41,295 nt of DNA. It comes from Candidatus Omnitrophica bacterium CG11_big_fil_rev_8_21_14_0_20_41_12. GTDB lineage: Bacteria > Omnitrophota > Gorgyraeia > Gygaellales > Profunditerraquicolaceae. This document shows positions 17,014 to 26,687 of this stretch, one piece after another. Position 1 is the stretch's first letter; each line of letters opens with the position of its first letter. The translations under genes and the position numbers were made by a program. Below the pieces are notes generated by a model. That model saw only the letters and a program-made list of their open reading frames with translations, ran no database searches and was not told the DNA's origin. The stretch lies in assembly GCA_002796135.1 (NCBI GenBank), contig PCWB01000042.1, forward strand, positions 1 through 41,295, in the 5' to 3' direction.

Positions 17014-18345
17014 TTAGTTAAGATTTTTTAAAAATGCAGGGATTCCCGCAGCCTCTTTAGGCCCGACGATTATCTCAAATCCTGATTGTTCTGCCAAATC
17101 GCCGCTGATTACCGCAACATATCCGGGAATAATTAAATTTTTATGGTTTATTGTATTTTTCACGCCATGTTCATCCAGCGATTTAGTAATACATTCAGCG
17201 TTAAATTTCTCCGCAGCCCAGGCAGTCAATACCGACATGCCTTGTGTATCTACGCTCAGGATATAGGAAGGAACTTTGCTGGCCTCAACTTCTCCTAAAA
17301 CAGTGAAATAGCTTAAAGAAAAGTTGGTTGTGATTAAAACCGGAGAGCTTTGATTAACTGATCCTATTGGATAAAGTTTGGATTCAATTTGCAAAGGCTT
17401 TTGAGGATCGGTATAAATATTCTGCCTCAAAGTCAAAATGGAAAGGATTTCCCAGGCTTGAATCCCTTTGATTAAAACAACCGCTGAATATTTAGCAATA
17501 TAAGCAGCTGCCTCCATTGCTTCTTCGTAAGGATCTTCTTTGTCTACGATCGTCAAACACGGATATCCCAATGCCCGGTTTAATTTTCTTAGCGCCTGCC
17601 TGCGTGATTGCGTTAGGTCCCAGATCTTTTCGGTTGCAGATTTAATTCCCGTATCCAAGATTAAATTGCTCACTCCAATGCTACTAAGCTCTTTAGTTAG
17701 TTTAGTCAAACTATCAAAGTCTTCCGCCTTAACAACCAATGGCAGTTGAAATTCTTTAGCAATAGCGCCAATCTGCGTAAAGTTATCCTTAGTCGCACAA
17801 TATAACAGCGGCTTACGTTCCTTGGCGATTTCTGCTGCCTGCTTTAAAGCGTCTAAATCATCGCTCATTAGTATTACCGGCAAGACCGTGCTATTTAAAA
17901 CTAACTTTACTGCTTCCAGATACCTTTTGGCATCTTTATTCTGTTTCAACGACACCAAGTTAACTTCAAGCAATTGTCCAACACGCTCAAATTTTAACTC
18001 ATTAATTTTATCAAGCCTTTCCTTTATCTGCGAATCGCTTAAGGAATCATCGATAATAAAACCGATTCCAGTGGGATTTCGAAACTTTTCTTCATGCCTG
18101 AACATTACCGTTTCATTACCAATTTCAAACTTTAAATTTTCATTGCCTAAAACAACCGGTTTAATCGGCGGCAAAGCTTGAGTTTCTAAAATCATCTTAG
18201 ATTCTGCAGAGATAAAAGGGCACTTTTCAATTGCCACTGCTTTTTTGGCCAGCTGCATGGCAAAAGCAAGGCAAGTAGCCAAGCCGCACTCACGACAATT
18301 TGTTTTTGGTAATAATTTATAGATATCTAATCCGGATAAAGCCAT
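17014..18345 (-). CDS. acsC: CODH/ACS gamma subunit (corrinoid iron-sulfur protein large subunit)
   Basis: LSGLDIYKLLPKTNCRECGLATCLAFAMQLA 4Fe-4S motif; VMFRHEEKFRNPTGIGFIIDD; IPGYVAVISGDLAEQSGFEIIVGPKEAAGIPAFLK. Confidence 0.94.
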   Translation of the reverse strand: MALSGLDIYKLLPKTNCRECGLATCLAFAMQLAKKAVAIEKCPFISAESKMILETQALPPIKPVVLGNENLKFEIGNETVMFRHEEKFRNPTGIGFIIDDSLSDSQIKERLDKINELKFERVGQLLEVNLVSLKQNKDAKRYLEAVKLVLNSTVLPVILMSDDLDALKQAAEIAKERKPLLYCATKDNFTQIGAIAKEFQLPLVVKAEDFDSLTKLTKELSSIGVSNLILDTGIKSATEKIWDLTQSRRQALRKLNRALGYPCLTIVDKEDPYEEAMEAAAYIAKYSAVVLIKGIQAWEILSILTLRQNIYTDPQKPLQIESKLYPIGSVNQSSPVLITTNFSLSYFTVLGEVEASKVPSYILSVDTQGMSVLTAWAAEKFNAECITKSLDEHGVKNTINHKNLIIPGYVAVISGDLAEQSGFEIIVGPKEAAGIPAFLKNLN

Positions 18346-18347
18346 AG

Positions 18348-19019
18348 TTATCCCCTGTTAATTAAGCTTGCAAAATACCCTGCTCCAAACCCATTATCAA
18401 TATTTACCACCGTTACTCCTGGCGAGCATCCGTTCAACATAGTTAAAAGCGCAGCTAATCCGGAAAAACTGGAACCATATCCGCAGCTAGTCGGCACCGC
18501 CACAATCGGAGCCTTAACTAATCCGCTGACTAAGCTGGGCAAGGCCCCTTCCATGCCCGCCACCACAATAATAACTTGCGCCGCCTTCAATTTCTCAATA
18601 TTACTCATCAGCCGGTGTACGCCTGCTACCCCGACATCATATAATCTTTCAACGCGGTTACCCATAACCTGCAGAGTAAGTACCGCTTCTTCAGCGATCG
18701 GTATATCGCTTGTGCCGGCAGAAACTACTAAAACTGTGCCTTTTGAAAGTTTTTTAGGTTTTGCTAAGAGATAACCGATTTTTGCAAGGGGATTATATTT
18801 TAAAGCAGGGATTGTTTTCTTTAAAAAAGAAAATGTTACTTTATCCAGTTTGGTTAACAACAGGTCTTCTCTGGCTTTAATTAATTTTTTAACGATTTCT
18901 CTTAAATGCTGACGGCCTTTCCCCGGACAAAAAATAACCTCGGCAAATCCCTTGCGCTTTTTTCTATCGATGTCAACTTTAGCAAATCCCAGATCATAAA
19001 AACCTTTCTTGACAGACAT
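18348..19019 (-). CDS. larB: LarB-like nickel-pincer cofactor biosynthesis protein (AIR carboxylase-like)
   Basis: VVSAGTSDIPIAEEAVLTLQVMGNRVERLYDVGVAGVHRL...AGMEGALPSLVSGLVKAPIVAVPTSCGYGSSFSGLAALLTMLNGCSPGVTVVNIDNGFGAG. Confidence 0.94.
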   Translation of the reverse strand: MSVKKGFYDLGFAKVDIDRKKRKGFAEVIFCPGKGRQHLREIVKKLIKAREDLLLTKLDKVTFSFLKKTIPALKYNPLAKIGYLLAKPKKLSKGTVLVVSAGTSDIPIAEEAVLTLQVMGNRVERLYDVGVAGVHRLMSNIEKLKAAQVIIVVAGMEGALPSLVSGLVKAPIVAVPTSCGYGSSFSGLAALLTMLNGCSPGVTVVNIDNGFGAGYFASLINRG

Positions 19020-19023
19020 TTAA

Positions 19024-19335
19024 TTATAAACCTCGATAGACAAGATATACCAAAAGAACAATAAGGATTGTAGAAAAAATATAAAAATCATTGAAATAAA
19101 GAAAATCCTTAAATCTGCTTTTTACTCCAACCGGTTCATCTTTGATAGTTTCAGGATGAAGATGGTGGCGTGCTTTAAAATACTGATCAACCTGTTCTTT
19201 TTTAAATCTTAGATACAAGCCGCCGATCTTATATCCGGGAATCGTTCCATTTTCCGCAAGATCCAGAACATCTTTTTCGGAAACACCCAAAATAACCGAA
19301 ACTTCCCTGACAGTAAGTAATTTTTCTTCGCTCAT
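19024..19335 (-). CDS. Excisionase-type HTH domain protein with C-terminal TM helix
   Basis: LLTVREVSVILGVSEKDVLDLAENGTIPGYKIGGLYLRFKKEQVDQYF then FYIFSTILIVLLVYLVYRGL. Confidence 0.85.
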   Translation of the reverse strand: MSEEKLLTVREVSVILGVSEKDVLDLAENGTIPGYKIGGLYLRFKKEQVDQYFKARHHLHPETIKDEPVGVKSRFKDFLYFNDFYIFSTILIVLLVYLVYRGL

Positions 19336-19342
19336 AGTTTAA

Positions 19343-19846
19343 TTATTTCCCGATTTTTCCAGATGCAACCCAGTTATCTATTGCTTTACGTTCAAATTTC
19401 CAGGCATTATCTTCTTTGCTCCCCGGCACCTTACCTGAATTAGCCCATTCCATAATCGAGCTTAATTCAACTTCCAGATATTTTGCCAGCTGTTCAGGAT
19501 TAAGAAAATCATGCAGCATTGTACAGTGTCCTTCAAAAACAGCGCCTTCGGCAACATTAAGCCTTGCCGGATAGAGATAACCTTCAACTATCGCCTGCGG
19601 CAGTAAAGTAAGGCGCTCACGGGCGGTAATTTTCCCCTTAACTTTTCCACCAATAATAATATTATCTCCGACAATGTCCGCGTTGATTACAGCAGTGGAG
19701 CCGATAGTAAGATTTCCGCGGGTATCCAGGTTGCCTTCAAATTTCCCGTTAATCCGCAAATTAACCGGATCTTTAAAACTTAAACTCCCCTGCATTGCGG
19801 CATCAACATCAAGAATCTTTTCATCCACTTTATTCTTAAACGCCAT
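19343..19846 (-). CDS. Bactofilin with C-terminal excisionase-like HTH domain
   Basis: SLSFKDPVNLRINGKFEGNLDTRGNLTIGSTAVINADIVGDNIIIGGKVKGKITARERLTLLPQAIVEGYL, then LNPEQLAKYLEVELSSIMEWANSGKVPGSKEDNAWKFERKAIDNWVAS; SD AAGGAGG before the ATG at 19846. Confidence 0.88.
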   Translation of the reverse strand: MAFKNKVDEKILDVDAAMQGSLSFKDPVNLRINGKFEGNLDTRGNLTIGSTAVINADIVGDNIIIGGKVKGKITARERLTLLPQAIVEGYLYPARLNVAEGAVFEGHCTMLHDFLNPEQLAKYLEVELSSIMEWANSGKVPGSKEDNAWKFERKAIDNWVASGKIGK

Positions 19847-20282
19847 GTTTCCCTCCTTTTGCAAGTGATCCTTCTGCGAAACGTAAAAAATGTAGAACAA
19901 TTAAAACCAGAACCGTAGTGTATACGGCTACCTTATTAAAACCGATTCCGACAGCTAATCCGATCCCGGCAACAACCCATAAACTGGCAGCGGTAGTCAA
20001 CCCTCTAACTCTCTCAGGCTCACGGATAATCGTACCGGCGCCAAGAAAACCGATACCGGTAATTACTCCGGCAGCAATTCTGGCCGGATCCAAAGAAACC
20101 CTATCTTTATATATATCAAAAACATATAAAGATGTCAACATGATAAGACAAGATCCCAGGGCGACTAATATGTGCGTACGTAAGCCGGCATCCCTGCGAT
20201 GAACCTGGCGCTCAAGGCCGATTAAACCGCTGAGAAATAAAGTTAATAATAGGCGTACAATCATTTCAAAATCTGTTGGCAT
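19836..20282 (-). CDS. MgtC/SapB family membrane protein
   Basis: LSGLIGLERQVHRRDAGLRTHILVALGSCLIML...RIAAGVITGIGFLGAGTIIRE...VRGLTTAASLWVVAGIGLAVG. Confidence 0.95.
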   Translation of the reverse strand: MPTDFEMIVRLLLTLFLSGLIGLERQVHRRDAGLRTHILVALGSCLIMLTSLYVFDIYKDRVSLDPARIAAGVITGIGFLGAGTIIREPERVRGLTTAASLWVVAGIGLAVGIGFNKVAVYTTVLVLIVLHFLRFAEGSLAKGGKHGV

Positions 20283-20294
20283 ATGAGCTCCTCC

Positions 20295-21278
20295 TTAGTT
20301 AAATTCAAGATTTAAATTAAGATTGCTTCTTGCTCCTTGTTTATAAAGATAGCCTGCCAGCCCGGCAACCATCGCCGCATTATCCATACATAACTTAATC
20401 TCGGGGAAGAAGCATTTAATTCCGTTAATTTTTGCGCTCTCGCTAAATCGTTGGCGCAAAGCAGTATTTGCGATTACCCCACCTCCGAGTAAAAGATTCT
20501 TAACACGATAACGCTTGCAAGCAGGTAAAGATTTTTTTACCAACGCCCTAATTACGCTCTCTTGAAAAGAGGCGGCTAAATCCGCTTTTAATTTAATCGT
20601 GAGTTTATTGTCCTTTAAATAATATAAAACAGCTGTTTTTATACCGCTAAAACTAAAACCAAATTCATCAGTAGTTCCGCAGCAGGCAAACTTTATTTTG
20701 TGTTTATCTGCTCCTTTGGCAAATTTTTCAATCAACGGGCCTCCGGGGTAACCCATATTCATAAGCTTGGCCACTTTATCAAATGCCTCTCCACAGGCAT
20801 CATCTTGTGTTTGGCCCAGAATTTTAATTTTAGAAAAATCTTTTATATAAAAAAGAGTAGTATGGCCTCCGGAAACAACTAAAGCCACGCAAGGCAGTTT
20901 AATATTTGTATGACAAAGCAGATTGGCATAAATATGGCTGTGAATATGGTTGATACCCAGCAGCGGTTTATCTAAACTTAATGCCAGCGCTTTGGCAAAT
21001 GATACCCCCACCAATAATGATCCCGGTAATCCCGGCCCGTTGGTTACTGAAACTAAATCGATCTGTGCAAGTTTTATCCGGGCTATTTTTATGGCCTGAG
21101 AAAAAACACCGGTTATACTTTCTAATTGCAGGCGCGAAGCGATTTCCGGGATCACTCCACCGTGCTTGCTATGCAGCTTCAGGCTGCTGGCAACCACGCA
21201 AGACAAAATCTTTCTGCCATCTTTAACTACAGCAACAGAAGTCTCATCGCAAGAGCTCTCAATGCCTAGGACAATCAT
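20295..21278 (-). CDS. tsaD: tRNA N6-adenosine threonylcarbamoyltransferase
   Basis: VLGIESSCDETSVAVV, GPGLPGSLLVGVSFAKALAL, LVVSGGHTTLFYI, CMDNAAMVAGLAGY. Confidence 0.97.
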   Translation of the reverse strand: MIVLGIESSCDETSVAVVKDGRKILSCVVASSLKLHSKHGGVIPEIASRLQLESITGVFSQAIKIARIKLAQIDLVSVTNGPGLPGSLLVGVSFAKALALSLDKPLLGINHIHSHIYANLLCHTNIKLPCVALVVSGGHTTLFYIKDFSKIKILGQTQDDACGEAFDKVAKLMNMGYPGGPLIEKFAKGADKHKIKFACCGTTDEFGFSFSGIKTAVLYYLKDNKLTIKLKADLAASFQESVIRALVKKSLPACKRYRVKNLLLGGGVIANTALRQRFSESAKINGIKCFFPEIKLCMDNAAMVAGLAGYLYKQGARSNLNLNLEFN

Positions 21279-22066
21279 TTAACCAGCTCCGAAACAAAGA
21301 CAAATTTATAACCTTCGCTTTCTAACTGCGGAAGCATTTCTTTTAATACCGTCAGGGTATTCTTACGGTCATGGCCGATAGCAATCGCGCTTCCTCGCAT
21401 GGCGGCTAAATTTTTCACTTTCTTCAGCTGCTCCTTAATATATACCAGATCATTCTGGTTATCCAGAAATATATCCCGTTTAGCAAATTTTATATTTATT
21501 TTGCCGGCAATTTGGCGGCAGATTGATTTTGCAGTTACAAAGCTATCTAAAAAATATAGCTTATGTTTTTTTGCTTCGGACATAATCACCGAGCTTATCT
21601 GGCTGTCTTCAGTAATGCGCGACCCCATGTGGTTATTTATTCCTTTGGCGAAAATAACTGCGTTCAAATCAGCATTTAAAATATTGCGGATCTGCTCCTC
21701 ATTCATGCCTGAGGTAATCGTATTTTTTTCTAAATTAATTTTTTCCTTGGGCTCCATCGGCAGGTGCAGGATTATCTCAAAACCGAGCTTATTTAATTGC
21801 CGGGCAACAGCCTTTGAATTTTTTAAGTTCGGTAAGATCGCACATGTCAGAGGCACCTTAATTTCTTTTATAATTGCCAGATTATTTAAACTATATCCCC
21901 AATCATCAATGACAATGGCAATCCTGCCCTTTACCACCGGGATTCTCTTTTTTTCAGGCGCTCGTTTATGAACCGGGGTTAAAATAAGCGCAACAAATAA
22001 AAGTAAAACTAAGATTGAAAAAATAACAATTAAAGGTTTATTTTTTGTTAAATCCCGGATTTTCAT
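21275..22066 (-). CDS. Divergent polysaccharide deacetylase family protein
   Basis: IAIVIDDWGYSLNNLAIIKEIKVPLTCAILPNL...EIILHLPMEPKE...GINNHMGSRIT. Confidence 0.92.
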   Translation of the reverse strand: MKIRDLTKNKPLIVIFSILVLLLFVALILTPVHKRAPEKKRIPVVKGRIAIVIDDWGYSLNNLAIIKEIKVPLTCAILPNLKNSKAVARQLNKLGFEIILHLPMEPKEKINLEKNTITSGMNEEQIRNILNADLNAVIFAKGINNHMGSRITEDSQISSVIMSEAKKHKLYFLDSFVTAKSICRQIAGKINIKFAKRDIFLDNQNDLVYIKEQLKKVKNLAAMRGSAIAIGHDRKNTLTVLKEMLPQLESEGYKFVFVSELVK

Positions 22067-22074
22067 AAAATTCT

Positions 22075-23346
22075 TTAACCTGGATGCTTATAGATAACTA
22101 TGGCTTTTAAAGCATCCAGCGCACGCATCAGCTGCGCATCCTCTTTATAGTTAAAATCATTTTCCGCAGGCTTGTTTACAGGTGGGTTATTTTCAAGCTT
22201 ATCAAATATCTCCTCGGCGCTTTTTTCTTTTTCCTCAACTTTAGCTACGTTCTTTTTATTTTCCTCAACCACAATATCCGGGGTAACCCCTTTACCGTGG
22301 ATGATCTTGCCGGAAGGAGTATAATAACGGCTGGTAGTCAACCGCAGCGCTGAGCCATCACCTAAAGGAATAACCGTTTGCACAGAGCCTTTTCCAAAAG
22401 ATTTAGTTCCGATGAGTATGGCGCGTTTATAGTCCTGAAGCGCTCCGGCAACGATTTCGCTTCCGGAAGCCGAACCCTCATTGATTAAAATTACCAACGG
22501 CAACTCTAAAATCCCGCCTCTAGCATCAGAAAGAAACTCAAGGTCCTCCTCTTTATGCCTGCCTTTAGTATAAGCGATCATTTTATTAGGCTGAACAAAC
22601 TTCCCGGCGATCTTAACCGCAGCATCCAATAGCCCTCCGGGATTATTACGTAAATCTATAATTAAAGCGCTTAAGCCCTGCTTAGACAAGCCGGATAAGG
22701 CACGGTTAAACTCCTGCAGAGTTTTTTCGCGAAATTCAGTAATGCGGATATAGCCGATTTTGTCTTCTAAAATACGCGCCTGTTTTATAGAGTTAATTTT
22801 TATAATATCCCGGGTAATTTTAAAATCTAAAAGTTTATTTTCAGATTCCCTGAATATCACAAGCTCAACCTTCTCGCCGGTTTTACCGCGCATCTTTTTA
22901 ACTGCATCAGACAAGGTGATCTCACGGGTTAAGACTCCGCCAATTTTCACAATCCGATCGCCGGCTTTTATTCCTGCCTTCCAAGCCGGGGTATCATCAA
23001 TAGGAGTAATTATCGTCAGCAGTCCGTCTTTAATCGTAATTTCAATACCTAAACCCCCGAACTTTCCTTCGGTATCTACCTTTAATTCGCTATAAGTATC
23101 CGGATCCATAAATTGGCTATGCGGGTCAAGCGAAGCCAGCATTCCTTTTAAAGATCCGTAAATTAAATCTTTAGGTTTTGTTTCTTCAACATACTCTTTT
23201 TGGATAATTGCCATTGTATCTGAAAACAACTCGACCTGCTTATACAGCTGGTCATTATTTTTCTCTTTATTGTCAGAAAAACTCAAACTAGTACCGATAA
23301 ACAATAGAGCTATGATCAAACAACCGGCCAATATATTTTTCCGCAT
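22075..23346 (-). CDS. ctpA: Carboxyl-terminal processing (S41) protease
   Basis: PDZ domain plus LIDLRNNPGGLLDAAV, INEGSASGSEIVAGALQDYKRAILIGTKSFGKGSVQTV. Confidence 0.96.
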   Translation of the reverse strand: MRKNILAGCLIIALLFIGTSLSFSDNKEKNNDQLYKQVELFSDTMAIIQKEYVEETKPKDLIYGSLKGMLASLDPHSQFMDPDTYSELKVDTEGKFGGLGIEITIKDGLLTIITPIDDTPAWKAGIKAGDRIVKIGGVLTREITLSDAVKKMRGKTGEKVELVIFRESENKLLDFKITRDIIKINSIKQARILEDKIGYIRITEFREKTLQEFNRALSGLSKQGLSALIIDLRNNPGGLLDAAVKIAGKFVQPNKMIAYTKGRHKEEDLEFLSDARGGILELPLVILINEGSASGSEIVAGALQDYKRAILIGTKSFGKGSVQTVIPLGDGSALRLTTSRYYTPSGKIIHGKGVTPDIVVEENKKNVAKVEEKEKSAEEIFDKLENNPPVNKPAENDFNYKEDAQLMRALDALKAIVIYKHPG

Positions 23347-24773
23347 CAGGATAGCCTCCGATTTATCAGGTCACTGACTATTTTAGGATTAGCCTTGCCG
23401 GCACTCTTTTTCATCACCTGGCCGACCAAAAACATAAGTGCATTTGTCTTGCCGGCTTTAAAGTCATCAACTGATTTGGTATTTTCAGCAATGACTGTTT
23501 CGATAATCTGCTGGAGCAAGTCAGTATTAGATATCTGAGAAAGATTCCCTTCTTTAATCAGCACCTGCACAGGTTTTTGTGTATCGATCGCTTGAGTTAA
23601 TACGCTCTTCGCCGAAAGCAAAGAAATTTCCTGTTTTTCTACAAGCCCGATTAAACTTAACAATTCATTCTTATCAAGTTTTAGTTCATGTAATTTTACT
23701 TTTCTGGAGTTGGCTTCAGATAGCAAAGGGCCGATCAGCCAGTTAACCATAATTTTTTTATCGTGGCCCTGGTACTTTTGAATACAAGCTTCTGAAAACT
23801 CAGCGTCGCCTTTAGAACTTACCAGGATTCCGGCGTCATATTCGGTTAATGAATAATCGCGTACAAAACGGCGTAACTTTTCCTGAGGCAACTCCGGTAA
23901 AGCGGATTTTATCTTGGCAATCATCGGCTGATCGATAATAAAAACAGCCAGGTCAGGATCAGGAAAATACCTGTAGTCTTTTGCCCCTTCTTTACTGCGC
24001 ATGACTATTGTCCGGCCTCCATCAGCATCCCAGAGTCGGGTTTCCTGGACCATTGCTTGATTACTCTGGAGTAGCTCAGTCTGGCGGCTAACTTCGAAAA
24101 CCAGGGCATCCTTAACGCCTTTAAATGAGTTCATATTTTTCAATTCGGTTTTTACTCCTAACTCTTTAGCTCCTTCCGGGCGCAAAGATATATTGGCATC
24201 ACAACGCAAAGATCCTTTTTCCATATCGCAATCAGATACGTCTAAATATTCAACAATACTTTTTAACCCGGTTAAATAATCAAAAGCTTCCTGGGGGCTG
24301 GATAAATCCGGCTCGCTGACTATTTCAAGCAAAGGAATTCCCGTACGGTTGAAATCTACCAGGCTTGCATCTGCTTCATGGATAAGCTTACCGGCATCCT
24401 CTTCTAAATGTATTCTGGTAATACCGATACGCTTAGGAGCATCTTTACTGGTAATCATCATGTGGCCTTGGCGCGAGAGCGGTAGATCGTATTGAGAAAT
24501 CTGATAATTCTTCGGCAGGTCAGGGTAAAAATAATTTTTACGGTCAAATTTAGTATGCTCCTGGATCTGGCAGTCAAAAGCTAGCGCTACTTTAATCGCA
24601 TAATTTAACGCTTCCTTATTATAAACAGGAAGTGTTCCGGGAAATCCTAAACATACAGGACAAACATTTGAATTGGGAGGCTGACCAAAATCAATCGCAC
24701 ATCCGCAAAAAGCTTTGGTTTTAGTTTTCAGCTGTAAGTGAACCTCTAAGCCGATAACTGTTTCGTATTTCAT
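23346..24773 (-). CDS. gatB: Asp-tRNA(Asn)/Glu-tRNA(Gln) amidotransferase subunit B
   Basis: [59 protein letters not shown]. Confidence 0.98.
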   Translation of the reverse strand: MKYETVIGLEVHLQLKTKTKAFCGCAIDFGQPPNSNVCPVCLGFPGTLPVYNKEALNYAIKVALAFDCQIQEHTKFDRKNYFYPDLPKNYQISQYDLPLSRQGHMMITSKDAPKRIGITRIHLEEDAGKLIHEADASLVDFNRTGIPLLEIVSEPDLSSPQEAFDYLTGLKSIVEYLDVSDCDMEKGSLRCDANISLRPEGAKELGVKTELKNMNSFKGVKDALVFEVSRQTELLQSNQAMVQETRLWDADGGRTIVMRSKEGAKDYRYFPDPDLAVFIIDQPMIAKIKSALPELPQEKLRRFVRDYSLTEYDAGILVSSKGDAEFSEACIQKYQGHDKKIMVNWLIGPLLSEANSRKVKLHELKLDKNELLSLIGLVEKQEISLLSAKSVLTQAIDTQKPVQVLIKEGNLSQISNTDLLQQIIETVIAENTKSVDDFKAGKTNALMFLVGQVMKKSAGKANPKIVSDLINRRLS

Positions 24774-26206
24774 AATTTTGGTTTAACTTTATGCCAATCA
24801 GTACTTTGTTCAAAGGCATGCGCTACTCTAAAAAGCATCTCTTCATCAAATGGCTTAGCCATGATCTGTAAGCCTATAGGCAATCCTGCTTTAGTAAATC
24901 CACAAGGAATGGATATCGCAGGAATCCCCGCTAAATTTACCGAAATCGTGTAGATATCTGAAAGATACATTTTTAAAGGATCCTGGGTTTTTTCTCCGAT
25001 CTTAAAAGCTGCTGTCGGGCAGGTCGGAGTAACAATACAGTCAAAATCGCCGAATACCCGGTCAAAATCCTGCTTGATCAGCGTACGCACTTTCAGGGCA
25101 CGTAAATAATATGCATCATAATAACCGTGAGATAAAGCAAAGGTGCCCAGTAGAATCCTGCGTTTAGCCTCCTCACCAAATCCCTCTGCGCGGGTCTGCT
25201 TATACATATCAATTAAATTATCTGATTTAGCCCGATACCCGTATTGCACACCGTCAAACCTTGCCAGATTTGAGCTGGCTTCAGCAGTAGCAATAATATA
25301 ATAAACCGGCACGGCATACTCTGTATGCGGCAATGAAACTTGTTTCGAATCTGCGCCTAAACTTTTGAGCTTATTAATAGCCTCTTCAATAATCGATTTA
25401 ACTTCCGGATCCATGCCTTGGACAAAATATTCTTTAGGAATGCCGATTTTTAATCCTTTAATATCTCCGTTTAAGCTTTTGGTATAATCAGGTACATCCT
25501 TATTGATTGAAGTTGAATCCTTAGGATCATAACCTGAAATAATTCCGGCTAAAATTGCGGCGTCTTCGACGTCTTTGGTGATCGGGCCGATCTGATCCAG
25601 GCTGGAAGCAAAAGCAATTAATCCGAAACGCGAAACACGGCCATAAGTAGGCTTCAATCCGACTACTCCGCAAAAAGATGCCGGTTGACGGATTGATCCG
25701 CCGGTATCAGATCCTAGCGCCCAGATTGCTTCATCAGCAGCTACGGCAGCAGCTGAACCGCCAGAAGAGCCTCCGGGAACATGCCCTAAATTCCAGGGAT
25801 TAGCTGTAGCTCCGAAATATGAATTTTCCGTTGAAGAACCAAAAGCAAATTCATCCATATTCGCTTTCAAAGAAAAGATCTGAGCACCGGAGTTTTTTAA
25901 TTTTGAAATAACCGTAGCATCGTAGGGCGGGTGAAAACCTTCAAGGATTTTTGAACAACATTCAGTGCTTAACCCCTCCGTGCAAATATTATCCTTAATC
26001 GTAATCGGAACATCCTTAAGTAAACCATTTGGTTGAGATTTTAAAGGTGCCTCTTGCTGTCCTTTATTTCTCACATAAGCTTTTATTTTTGGATCAACTT
26101 TATGAATACGCGCATAAAGTGACTCACTGATCGATTCAGGAGAAATTTCTTTGGCTTTAAGTTTATTCAGTAATTCGTGGGCAGTTAGCTGATTCAGATC
26201 CATCAT
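24770..26206 (-). CDS. gatA: Asp-tRNA(Asn)/Glu-tRNA(Gln) amidotransferase subunit A
   Basis: Amidase signature [64 protein letters not shown]. Confidence 0.98.
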   Translation of the reverse strand: MMDLNQLTAHELLNKLKAKEISPESISESLYARIHKVDPKIKAYVRNKGQQEAPLKSQPNGLLKDVPITIKDNICTEGLSTECCSKILEGFHPPYDATVISKLKNSGAQIFSLKANMDEFAFGSSTENSYFGATANPWNLGHVPGGSSGGSAAAVAADEAIWALGSDTGGSIRQPASFCGVVGLKPTYGRVSRFGLIAFASSLDQIGPITKDVEDAAILAGIISGYDPKDSTSINKDVPDYTKSLNGDIKGLKIGIPKEYFVQGMDPEVKSIIEEAINKLKSLGADSKQVSLPHTEYAVPVYYIIATAEASSNLARFDGVQYGYRAKSDNLIDMYKQTRAEGFGEEAKRRILLGTFALSHGYYDAYYLRALKVRTLIKQDFDRVFGDFDCIVTPTCPTAAFKIGEKTQDPLKMYLSDIYTISVNLAGIPAISIPCGFTKAGLPIGLQIMAKPFDEEMLFRVAHAFEQSTDWHKVKPKL

Positions 26207-26493
26207 TATTCAATTATCTTCGGAACGCTGAAGAAATTTCCTTTTTTGCTCGGGGCATTCTCCAAGGCTTTTTCCGCAGGTAAAGAAACATGCGGATAAT
26301 CATCTCTGAGTACATTACTGACAGGTAGAATGTGGCTTGTAGGTGAAACTTTATCTATATCCAAACCGCTTATTTTATCAATAAAGCCTAAGATATCATG
26401 CAGCTGTAAAGATAATTTTTCTAACTCATTCGGCTGCAACTCGATACGCGCTAAATGCGCAATATGTTTTACCGTTTCCTTATCTATCGACAT
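26206..26493 (-). CDS. gatC: Asp-tRNA(Asn)/Glu-tRNA(Gln) amidotransferase subunit C
   Basis: [41 protein letters not shown]; start at ATG 26493 rather than GTG 26511. Confidence 0.95.
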   Translation of the reverse strand: MSIDKETVKHIAHLARIELQPNELEKLSLQLHDILGFIDKISGLDIDKVSPTSHILPVSNVLRDDYPHVSLPAEKALENAPSKKGNFFSVPKIIE

Positions 26494-26503
26494 ATGTCCA
26501 CAA

Positions 26504-26585
26504 GGACACACCCGCGCAAGTAGCGCACAAGCGCATGCCGGCGCATACCTATTGCGCCGGGCGCCACTAAGCGCGGGGTGTCTCC
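26504..26585. repeat. GC-rich imperfect palindrome in the gatCAB leader (copy B of a two-copy structured repeat)
   Basis: Outer arms GGACACACCCGCGC / GCGCGGGGTGTCTCC, inner hairpin GGCGCA-TACCTAT-TGCGCC; shares CACACCCGxGCAAxTAGCGC (18/20) and GGCGCATACCTAT (13/13) with 3776-3812. Confidence 0.7.
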
Positions 26586-26636
26586 TCCATATTTCTTAAT
26601 ATTCTAACATTCTTTTTACAAAAGTCAACTCTCAGG

Positions 26637-26664
26637 TTGACAAAACAGTAAAAGCAGGTAAAAT
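26637..26664 (+). promoter_or_regulatory. Sigma70-type promoter for the 26688..29897 gene
   Basis: TTGACA-N16-TAAAAT, 23 nt upstream of the ATG. Confidence 0.65.
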
Positions 26665-26687
26665 ACTAATAATTAACTTAATTCAAA

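Noticed and set aside
21399-21971. 190-aa plus-strand ORF antisense to the polysaccharide deacetylase gene
   Set aside because: Long but antisense to an identifiable protein; no domain or ribosome-binding signal.
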